Positions 54,165 through 60,161 of a stretch of DNA of 60,161 nucleotides are shown here, one piece after another (within the stretch, counting starts at the first letter, position 1; each line of letters opens with the position of its first letter). The translations under genes were made by a program, and so were the position numbers. Source of the DNA: Fimbriimonas sp. (GTDB lineage Bacteria > Armatimonadota > Fimbriimonadia > Fimbriimonadales > Fimbriimonadaceae); the NCBI GenBank assembly GCA_031292555.1, contig JARLGV010000054.1:1-60161 (forward strand). Direction: 5' to 3'. A model generated the notes under the pieces. That model was not told where the DNA came from. It ran no database searches and was given only the letters and a program-made list of their open reading frames with translations.

Positions 54165-56147
54165 CTAGTCGTCGTCGCCGTCGTGGCAGTCGTTATCGTG
54201 ATCCTTGTCCTTCACTTCGATCAGCACTGTCGCATTTCCGACGTTGCCGGCCATATCGCGAACGGAAATGGTGATCGTATAGGTTCGCTCGTGGGAGCCT
54301 TTCGCTTCCTTCAACTTCAAGGGTAGCTTTGCCTTGAGAGAGTAGGTGCCGTTTGCGGCTACCGTAATCGTTCCAGACGGCTGATACTTGCCGTAACTAT
54401 CGACAACCGAAAATGCAGCGGTGCTCACATCCAGACCGGAGAGTGCGTCGGAGATACTGCCGTTGATGACAACCTTTGCTCGCTTGTCGTCGTCGTCCTT
54501 CTCCTTGAACTTCTTGTAATTCGGACTGGCCGTTACCGTGGGAACTGTCGTGTCAACGTTGATACTGGTTGACCTCGCACCCTCGACATTTCCCGCCTTG
54601 TCGACGCTCCAGAAGGTAACCGTGTGGATTCCATTGCCGAGTTGGAACGCCGATGTGTACGTGATTCGGGTGCCTCCGTCAATAGTGTAGTAAGTTCTGG
54701 CAACACCCGACATGTTGTCGCTCGCGGTAAGTGTCAACGTAGCAGTGCTTCGGTACCAACCGTTGTTGCCGACTGTTCCGGAAACGGTGTCGGTCGTTAC
54801 CGGGGGCGTGACGTCTCCGATCTCGTAACACCCGAGGTCGACGGCGACTCCGGAGATTCTGGCGTTGCCGTCCAGGTCAGTGGCTCCGGGAGCGACTGCG
54901 CTATTGAGACCGGCGTCGATGCATTGAGATCCGAATTGAAGGTGGAAGTCGCCCGCCGACGTATTCACGAACATCGGGTCGACGCTGATGTTCCCGGTTC
55001 CTGAAACGCCTTGATCGAGAGTGCCCTGGACGTCGTTGTTGTTAAAGCCGACGACGGCATCTGCATGAGCAAACTCGGCGCCACCGTACAGAGGGTTGTC
55101 GACGCTATCTCCCCAGAATATGCAGTTCTGGATGGGGCAGGTCGCATCGGTCTGGCCCCATTCTTGATCTTCAAACACGGTCCCACCGTAGGCCGAACTA
55201 TTGCCCGCGAACGTGCAGCTCGTGATCGAGATCGTGTCGAATCCTCCACGGTGGTAGATCGCACCGCCGATGTAGTCCGCCCGGTTGTTCGTAAAGCGGC
55301 AGCTAGAAACGTTATAGTTAATTCCGCCGAGCGCTCCCGACAGGCCCCCGCTGTGATTTCCGTCGAACACGCAATCGGTAATCGTCGCCGAGGGGCCATT
55401 GGTGAAGAAGTTGCACGATACCGCGCCTCCCGTGATCTCACTGGAGTTATTCTTGAACGTACAATTTGAGATCGCAACGGTGTCGTCGATACTGACGGCG
55501 CCGCCGTCACCGGCAAAGGAATTGGTGCCCCTCATCCAGCGCTGTACGGAGTTGTTCGTGAATGTGCAGTTTGTGATCGACCCGACTGAGGAGCCGAAAT
55601 ATTTGACGGCGCCGCCGGTTTGCCCCGAGCAACTGTCGAACGTGCAGTGATCGATGTTCGCATTGCCGTTGATGATGTAAACACCGCCGCCCGCCGACTG
55701 ACCACCACCGCTTTCAAACGAGTTGATGGGTAGAACGAAGTTCTTGAACGAGCAATTCGACACGGTCATGAGACCGTTCGCGAAGTTCTGCTGGACGGCG
55801 GAATTTGTCCCGTTCTGGAATCCGATTCCGCTCACTGTGCCAGATCTACCGATGAGGTAGTTCGGTGTTCCTTGAAAGTCGATGACGCACTTGGTCGGGT
55901 CGCCGCTCGTCGAGCGTAGAACGTTCGGGAGCACATAGGAGTTCGTGAGGGCATATGTGCCGTCGGCAAGGTCAACCTCGTCATAAGGATCGATTGCGAG
56001 GGCTTGACCGATCGTTTGAACGGGCAGCGCTTGAGTTCCTGGATTAGCATCGTCCCCGGTGGGAGAGACGTAAACCGTCGCAGCCGCCGTTCGCGTCATT
56101 GCCATGACGGCAAGGCAAGCAAGTATTGAGAGAGATGAGCACTTCAT
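54165..56147 (-). CDS. Exported parallel-beta-helix protein with Ig-like domains
   Basis: A 660-residue protein from ATG 56147, which has AAAGGAC eight bases upstream; a longer frame to 56195 lacks this. After a signal peptide (SILACLAVMAMTRTAAA) comes TVYVSPTGDDANPGTQALPV, the typical start of DUF1565-type right-handed beta-helix proteins. Residues ~90-400 show many 'ISNCTFKNN'-like turns of the helix. Two Ig-like domains (~425-640) follow and the C-terminus is very acidic (KDKDHDNDCHDGDDD), perhaps Ca-binding or surface-attached. It may be an adhesin or a polysaccharide-active protein; no catalytic residues can be picked. Confidence 0.82.
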   Translation of the reverse strand: MKCSSLSILACLAVMAMTRTAAATVYVSPTGDDANPGTQALPVQTIGQALAIDPYDEVDLADGTYALTNSYVLPNVLRSTSGDPTKCVIDFQGTPNYLIGRSGTVSGIGFQNGTNSAVQQNFANGLMTVSNCSFKNFVLPINSFESGGGQSAGGGVYIINGNANIDHCTFDSCSGQTGGAVKYFGSSVGSITNCTFTNNSVQRWMRGTNSFAGDGGAVSIDDTVAISNCTFKNNSSEITGGAVSCNFFTNGPSATITDCVFDGNHSGGLSGALGGINYNVSSCRFTNNRADYIGGAIYHRGGFDTISITSCTFAGNSSAYGGTVFEDQEWGQTDATCPIQNCIFWGDSVDNPLYGGAEFAHADAVVGFNNNDVQGTLDQGVSGTGNISVDPMFVNTSAGDFHLQFGSQCIDAGLNSAVAPGATDLDGNARISGVAVDLGCYEIGDVTPPVTTDTVSGTVGNNGWYRSTATLTLTASDNMSGVARTYYTIDGGTRITYTSAFQLGNGIHTVTFWSVDKAGNVEGARSTSINVDTTVPTVTASPNYKKFKEKDDDDKRAKVVINGSISDALSGLDVSTAAFSVVDSYGKYQPSGTITVAANGTYSLKAKLPLKLKEAKGSHERTYTITISVRDMAGNVGNATVLIEVKDKDHDNDCHDGDDD

Positions 56148-56381
56148 TGTTATGTCCTTTGATCTGTCAACTTGGCCTCTGCCTTCCCAGATCAAAAGGA
56201 TCGTAAACGGTTCTGAACGCGTGACTCACAGTTGCGGTAAAGTGTCACATTCACTCGGTCTTTGTTATGCTGATGAAGTATCCGCGGAATGAAAGCCCCC
56301 ATCAAACCCTAAACAGAGATATCGCCAGAGGGATGTGGGCGTTGTTGGAGAAACGCTTCGCTCATGCCAAGAGGAGATCGT

Positions 56382-56479
56382 GCTCTTAGGTCAGAAGAGG
56401 TGGGTACCCCACGAATGGCGTACAGCCGGTTCAAAACGAGGAGAATTCAGCTTCGGGAGGATTGGTGGGCCCAGCTAGA
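56382..56479 (+). repeat. Dispersed repeat, copy with tRNA-Ile 3' end
   Basis: The left 46 bp (56382-56427) match 27476-27521 at 36 positions. The right end, 56463-56479 (TGGTGGGCCCAGCTAGA), is identical in 17 bases to the tRNA-Ile(GAT) 3' end at 60019-60035, including the encoded CCA on the opposite strand. It lies between the beta-helix gene and higA. A 17-bp tRNA-end duplication like this is what an integrase attachment core looks like, but no integrase gene is in the window. Confidence 0.62.
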
Positions 56480-56511
56480 AAATATCCTAACTTCATTCTC
56501 GTCGATTCCGC

Positions 56512-56883
56512 TCACATCAAGCAACCCAGAGGAATCCCATAGCTCTCGAACAGCCCTCGCATATGCTTCTTGCTGAGCTCCCGTCGGCCATGGAGGAAAT
56601 CTGAGACCCGTGTAGCGTCCCCGAAAATTGGTATCAAGTCCTTAGGCTTGAGCTCTCGCTCAGCCATGAGCCAGCGAACAACTTCAATCGGTGACGCATC
56701 AGGAGGCGGTCCGTGATGCTTTCGCTGATATTCATTCAGGATGAGCCAAAGGGTATCGGCTTCGTATCGCGCCGGCGTCCCAGGAGAGGCGGTCACCAAT
56801 GTCTCAAGACGTCGACTAGCTTCTTCGAAGTCTTGGTCGTTGGTAACAATCGGAATTGCAATGGTTTGCATGCCAGCTATCAA
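56512..56883 (-). CDS. higA: HigA-type antitoxin
   Basis: A 123-residue protein with an N-terminal helical region and a C-terminal XRE-type HTH (MAERELKPKDLIPIF and GDATRVSDFLHGRRELSK), the order seen in antitoxins of HigB (PF09907) pairs. It would neutralise HigB and repress the operon at a palindrome 20 bp before the toxin gene. Start overlaps the toxin stop by 4 bp (a second ATG, MQTIAI, is 12 bp in). Its end lies 33 bp from the repeat with the tRNA end. Confidence 0.85.
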   Translation of the reverse strand: MIAGMQTIAIPIVTNDQDFEEASRRLETLVTASPGTPARYEADTLWLILNEYQRKHHGPPPDASPIEVVRWLMAERELKPKDLIPIFGDATRVSDFLHGRRELSKKHMRGLFESYGIPLGCLM

Positions 56884-57173
56884 ACGCTCCTTGGATCAAC
56901 TCGGTCGTACTCGGCGTGGGTTCCTACGAAACGGATCATAACTCCGTGACCTATATAATCGATAACGGCAATCACCCTATACTTGTTGCCACCAATATTG
57001 AAAACCAGCCGATTCCCAACCTGGTCGACGGAAGGGAAAGTGGCCCGAACCTCGGCGAAACTCGACCATTCCGCCTTCGAAACGACCTTATACCAAACCA
57101 ACAAAGACGCCTCGGCGTCCGCATGTCCTGCCTTCGCAAACTCGCGAAGCACACGGTATGCGATCACTCTCAC
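56880..57173 (-). CDS. higB: HigB-type mRNA interferase toxin
   Basis: A 97-residue toxin of the HigB (PF09907) family, a RelE-fold ribosome-dependent RNase. VLREFAKAGHADAEASLLVWYK, SKAEWSSFAEVRATFPSVDQVG, RLVFNIGGNKYRVIAVI and IRFVGTHAEYDRV are near-consensus. The GTG at 57173 has AGGAT upstream. Toxin first and antitoxin second is the higBA order. An intact operator lies upstream, so the module appears functional. Confidence 0.9.
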   Translation of the reverse strand: MRVIAYRVLREFAKAGHADAEASLLVWYKVVSKAEWSSFAEVRATFPSVDQVGNRLVFNIGGNKYRVIAVIDYIGHGVMIRFVGTHAEYDRVDPRSV

Positions 57174-57193
57174 CCGAAGATCCTACCTTGCAT

Positions 57194-57210
57194 GTAGCCA
57201 AATTGGCTAC
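57194..57210. promoter_or_regulatory. Palindromic operator before higBA
   Basis: GTAGCCAA-A-TTGGCTAC, a perfect 8+1+8 inverted repeat, 20 bp upstream of the higB start. This is a likely binding site for HigA or the HigBA complex. The surrounding 57174-57550 stretch holds no other gene. Confidence 0.68.
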
Positions 57211-57504
57211 TGCGCTTCGAGATGTCGTCCAAGCAAGTTCCGCCTTTCCACGCGCGATTGCTCTCAGTTGGCTGGGTTGGAGAGAGCCCTCTTATAGCGC
57301 CAATCCCAGCCGCGTAAGAGTCCAGATTATCGGCGCTTACGGCTTCATCTATTACGCCCTCGCGTGTCTCGGTTCGATGAGGGCCCAAACAGGGTATGCA
57401 TTCGTCCCGAATGTGGACTGGAACTGCCAGCGGTAAGCCACGCCGATCTGAAGCTCAGCGTGCGCAAAGGCGCGGTATCGAGAACGCGTCAAACAGCGGA
57501 GTAC

Positions 57505-57571
57505 GGCGTAGAGCCGGTTATTATGTAAATCCGTATATTGCAGTATTGATTTACTGGTGGACCCAGGCTAG
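57505..57571 (+). repeat. Dispersed repeat with tRNA 3'-like end, copy B
   Basis: Shares GGCGTAGAGCC and TTGCAGTATT...CTGGTGG with copy A at 45349-45410 (20 of 24 positions in the right half). The end GGTGGACCCAGGCTAG resembles the tRNA-Ile 3' end with one substitution and one inserted base. Its right half overlaps the 3' end of the decayed SDR/YCII frame, so the element appears to have cut that gene. Confidence 0.5.
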
Positions 57572-58033
57572 GTCGATCAGGTGGCCATTTTGGGTTAGGC
57601 CCTTAAACCACGTGATCCATTGCTCCAGATGGGCTTTCAGTTCCTGAGGCGAGCCGGAAGTCATTCGTCCGCGAAATAGCTTGGTGCATTCACTCAAGGG
57701 GTTTTCGTAATCGGGGGCAGCGCCGGCCGCCGAGTTCACGACGGTTGCGGCAGAAAGACGTGCGGCATCGCAAGCAAGAAATGCCGCAGCCTTGGGAGTG
57801 TCTGCGACGACGGCATTGCAGTATTGATCAACGGCCGATTCATCGAGGGCGTCAACGGAGGCGGTATGGCCCTGGCCACCGAATGACGCGACGCCTTGTG
57901 CGATTCCCACCAGGCTCAACTTGGTGCGACCTGCAAGGAGTAGCTCCGCGCCCTCAAGTGAGAACTCCCTGGCAACGGCTGCGCCTGTTCAGCCTTCGGT
58001 GCCAACGATGACGGCGCGTTTTCCCTCCGACAT
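57551..58033 (-). pseudogene. Decayed SDR-YCII fusion
   Basis: From ATG at 58033 a short-chain dehydrogenase begins (KRAVIVGTEG, then an in-frame TGA at 57989-57991, then TGAAVAREFSLEGAELLLAG). The frame continues through GHTASVDALDESAVDQYC, but the catalytic Tyr-Lys part is missing; after NAVVAD it jumps to PKAAAFLACDAARLSAATVV, the usual end of an SDR. It then runs without a stop into FRGRMTSGSPQELKAHLEQW, part of a YCII-like domain, and ends at the repeat 57505-57571. A nonsense codon, an internal deletion, a fusion and a truncation all point to a dead gene. Confidence 0.75.
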
Positions 58034-58300
58034 CGCTGAGACGCTCGGGACCTTCTTTCCTCCACTACTGTCTGCTGGATTGCAGGCGTGTGATAAGAAC
58101 GTTTGGATAAGCGTAAACCGGACATCTTTTTGTAGAGGCATCACTCGGCTCCAGTCGCGCCGAAAGCATCTGGAAACCGCAGGGCTTTCTCTAGTGAAAT
58201 ATAACTGCCAATGAATATAGCGACTGCCTCAAGAAAACCCTTCGTGGTTCCAGGGAGAGGCGCACGAAAAATGAAGCGCAGAAATTCAGACAGAATCCAC

Positions 58301-58322
58301 TATAATAGAGTGAGTGCTCACT
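58301..58322 (+). promoter_or_regulatory. Promoter and TetR-type operator
   Basis: TATAAT at 58301-58306 is a perfect -10. Right after it, 58309-58322 is AGTGAG-TG-CTCACT, an inverted repeat with 6-bp arms, of the kind bound by TetR regulators with 'GTGAGTGCTCAC' sites. No good -35 is seen. The DUF1772-like gene starts at 58350 and a TetR gene follows, so autoregulation is likely. Confidence 0.65.
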
Positions 58323-58349
58323 TCACTTTGGAAATGAAAAGAGAGAAAT

Positions 58350-58850
58350 ATGGCCACAAAGAAGATTGTCATCGCGAGCGTTCTTGCAGCAATTGTCAAT
58401 GGGCTTTTGGCTGGCGGGAATGTAGATAGGGCGATCGTTGCGCGAGCCGCATGGAGTCGAGTTGGGGTCGTCGCTTGGGCGGACTACAGTAGGCAGGCGG
58501 ATTTGGGCAGCGGTCGGCTATTCTATCCGGCTATGGCGTTCGTCGGGACGCTTCTGTGCATTGCATCCGTCATACTTTTGTTATGCAATGGACGATTCCA
58601 ATGGCGGTCAGCTTTGCCAGTGTTGCTGGCAGCTGGCCTGATGGTTGCTTCCCTGCCGATTTCGTTCAAGGCTGCCCCTTTCATTTTGAGCCTTCGCCAC
58701 TTGGAGGACAACAATATCACCGCCATAAAGCAAGCGTTTGAGGGTTCCTATTTTTGGGGGCGCTTCCAGATGAGCCTTCATGTCCTCGGCTTCCTCGCCA
58801 ACCTATGGTCCATTGCAGCGCTCAGTCGGAGCCAAATGCCGGTAGATTAA
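58350..58850 (+). CDS. DUF1772-like membrane protein
   Basis: A 166-residue protein with four hydrophobic helices: residues ~6-22, ~60-80, ~88-106 and ~140-158. The pattern (small four-helix protein, Asn-Gly near the first helix, Arg/Asp between helices 1 and 2) fits DUF1772-like proteins, whose function is not known. It is the first gene after the TetR operator and ends 6 bp before the regulator. Such gene pairs are often in stress- or solvent-responsive operons. Function not assigned. Confidence 0.65.
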   Translation: MATKKIVIASVLAAIVNGLLAGGNVDRAIVARAAWSRVGVVAWADYSRQADLGSGRLFYPAMAFVGTLLCIASVILLLCNGRFQWRSALPVLLAAGLMVASLPISFKAAPFILSLRHLEDNNITAIKQAFEGSYFWGRFQMSLHVLGFLANLWSIAALSRSQMPVD

Positions 58851-58856
58851 TATCAC

Positions 58857-59468
58857 GTGACGACCGTTCCAACTCGGCAGAAAATTCTTGACGCCGCACA
58901 ACGACTCATTGAAAAGAGTGGATTGGCGGGCCTTACGACGAAAGAGATAGCTCGAGAAGCTGACTGTGCGGAAGGAACGCTGTTTAAGCATTTCAAAACC
59001 AAAGCGGATCTCCAGTTAGCCGTGGTTCTGGAGAACGCTCCGATTTTTCGAGAGAAATTGTCACAACCTACGGCGGGCCAGAGTACTGTCGCAGCCAATC
59101 TTGGGGACCTTGCGACAGCATCGATAAGCTATTTTGAGAAGCTGATACCACTGGCAACTTCTCTTTTCGCAAACGTAGATCTGCTGGAGCGGCACCGCAC
59201 CGAAATGGCCGACCAGGGCCGAGGCCCGGAAGATGTGTTTGCTCTCGTTAGCAAATATATCTGTGAAGAACAGCAGCTCGGCAGGATTGACAGGCAAGTG
59301 CAGCCGATAAGCGCGGCCAGCCTTTTGCTTGGGCCCTGTTTCCACCGTGCCTTTATCCGGCAGACGCTCGGTAAGGACATTCCTGGTCCATCGGACCGCG
59401 ATTTTGTTGTATCGATAGTAGGCGTATTGCTGGATGGACTGGTGTCGAAGACGGAAGAAGCTGGCTAA
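58857..59468 (+). CDS. TetR/AcrR-family repressor
   Basis: A 203-residue protein with a GTG start. RQKILDAAQRLIEKSGLAGL, TTKEIAREADCAEGTLFKHF and KTKADLQLAVV form the classical TetR HTH. The C-terminal ~140 residues are the variable ligand domain. It follows the DUF1772-like gene by 6 bp and likely represses both from the operator at 58309-58322. A decayed SDR gene lies divergently upstream; SDRs and TetR repressors are frequently paired, so it may once have been a target. Confidence 0.88.
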   Translation: MTTVPTRQKILDAAQRLIEKSGLAGLTTKEIAREADCAEGTLFKHFKTKADLQLAVVLENAPIFREKLSQPTAGQSTVAANLGDLATASISYFEKLIPLATSLFANVDLLERHRTEMADQGRGPEDVFALVSKYICEEQQLGRIDRQVQPISAASLLLGPCFHRAFIRQTLGKDIPGPSDRDFVVSIVGVLLDGLVSKTEEAG

Positions 59469-59532
59469 CTGCGCTCGATCTAGGTCTCACCAATGCGGCG
59501 CCGTTGACAATTTCAGTTGCAACATTATCTGC

Positions 59533-59594
59533 TGGTGGGCCCAGCGAGATTCGAAACTAGCGACCTTCCCTGTATGCGGGACGCTCTAACCAAC
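59533..59594 (-). pseudogene. tRNA remnant, 62 bases, 3' part
   Basis: On the minus strand this reads GTTGGTTAGAGCG, a broken anticodon arm, then AGGTCGCTAGTTTCGAATC and a GCTGGGCCCACCA end. It closely follows the tRNA-Ile at 60019-60095 from the D-loop to CCA, with a two-base loss, changed anticodon arm and one extra T in the T-loop. No acceptor-stem 5' half exists, so it is dead. It overlaps the 3' end of the decayed GIY-YIG gene. Confidence 0.7.
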
Positions 59595-59834
59595 CTCGGT
59601 TATGAGCGAGTCGATGCGAGGGCGGCTCTTCCAGCCCTTGATCTCGCGATCGCGATCTCATGCTGCTTGCCTAGTCTCAAACGCTTCTAGCCAGACCCTT
59701 TCCCATGGGCCTTTTCCACGTGTCGAATCCACTCGATCTCGGTTGTGTTCGAACAGGCGAAAGTCTGGATCTTCAGATTGGCCGATGTAGTAGCGCCCGG
59801 ACTTCTGGCTTCGGAGGATGTAAACGTAGAACAC
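59586..59834 (-). pseudogene. Decayed GIY-YIG endonuclease
   Basis: From GTG at 59834: FYVYILRSQKSGRYYIGQSE is the GIY-YIG core, and DFRLFEHNRD and KGPWERVWLEAF match the UvrC/URI-type domain. After ETRQAA an in-frame TGA (59658-59660) interrupts, but the same frame continues with REIKGWKSRPRIDSLITEVG to TAG (59586-59588), exactly the normal end of the family. One nonsense mutation therefore split a small (~83 residue) gene. It overlaps the tRNA remnant, and lies between it and an intact tRNA. Confidence 0.75.
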
Positions 59835-60018
59835 GATTCCGCACCCAAAGAAACTCAATGGAAATCCCCGAGCCGTTTGAGGGCAGGTCGGAGACGAAGC
59901 TTCGACAAACACCTCCGGTTTCTAGATCGCGGCGTAGCCAGCGAAACAGGACCATGCCCTCAAACGGTCTTCTGCAGTGCAGAGGGGACTTGCTGCTTCT
60001 CAAACTCCCGAAGAAGCT

Positions 60019-60095
<77 letters not shown>

Positions 60096-60161
60096 GACGC
60101 AGGACGAGAGAATACCTCCTCTCTCTTGCGTGTTGCAAGGATCGTGCCTGCCACGGGTCGG

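Noticed and set aside
59533-59594. Functional second tRNA gene
   Set aside because: No 5' acceptor half, mismatched anticodon stem, no U33 in the loop and an extra base in the T-loop.

Overview
The window looks like a bacterial chromosome segment of moderately high GC. Housekeeping genes sit tightly packed on the left and accessory genes fill the right. Several features would suit Armatimonadota (Fimbriimonas-like): single-copy core genes in overlapping operons, many secreted PQQ or beta-propeller proteins, an unusual YqeG-GtrA fusion, a SARP-type regulator and a GH29 fucosidase. This taxonomic call is inference only; no phylogenetic marker was tested.

Left part (1-24 kb): the tail of an AGE-family epimerase, a secreted alpha-L-fucosidase, a transglutaminase-like protein, an esterase, and a methyltransferase with a caspase-like N-terminus overlapping a glutamate racemase. 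Then comes a plus-strand operon with overlapping start and stop codons: HisN-like phosphatase, ruvX, mltG, yqeG-gtrA fusion, aroE and tsaC/sua5. Facing it are dprA and a secreted PQQ-propeller protein. From 15.3 to 23.7 kb lies a surface-glycan set: polysaccharide deacetylase, GT-C-like membrane protein, GT2 glycosyltransferase, nucleotidylyltransferase, a YbhN-like membrane domain fused to an APH-type kinase, a HAD phosphatase and a TPR-sulfotransferase.

Middle (24-43 kb): secreted proteins (a gingipain-like candidate, a hypothetical, a zinc metallopeptidase), then a SARP/NB-ARC/TPR regulator followed by an overlapping operon for acyl-ACP desaturase, acyl carrier protein, beta-ketoacyl-ACP synthase, acyl-CoA dehydrogenase and a PhcB-like methyltransferase. 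Further on are a large putative pore-forming protein, a membrane fatty-acid desaturase and a second PhcB-like methyltransferase. Three intergenic heptamer direct repeats with an 11-bp period (GTAAGGG-N4-GTAAGGG type) tie the regulator, the lipid operon, the metallopeptidase and the second methyltransferase into one probable regulon. This could make a fatty-acid methyl ester signal or a modified lipid.

Right part (43-60 kb): a defence-like island. It holds an AAA15-type ATPase with a DUF4276 TOPRIM partner, a three-gene set (double-HTH regulator, TIR-ATPase, ATPase/TM/coiled-coil/WD40), two large secreted repeat proteins, a HigBA toxin-antitoxin pair with a 17-bp palindromic operator, a decayed SDR/YCII fusion, a DUF1772-like membrane gene with a TetR repressor and operator, and a decayed GIY-YIG gene beside tRNA-Ile(GAT). 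Short repeats that end in sequence related to the tRNA-Ile 3' end are scattered through the island, at about 45.4, 56.4, 57.5 and 59.5 kb, which suggests repeated integration at this tRNA.
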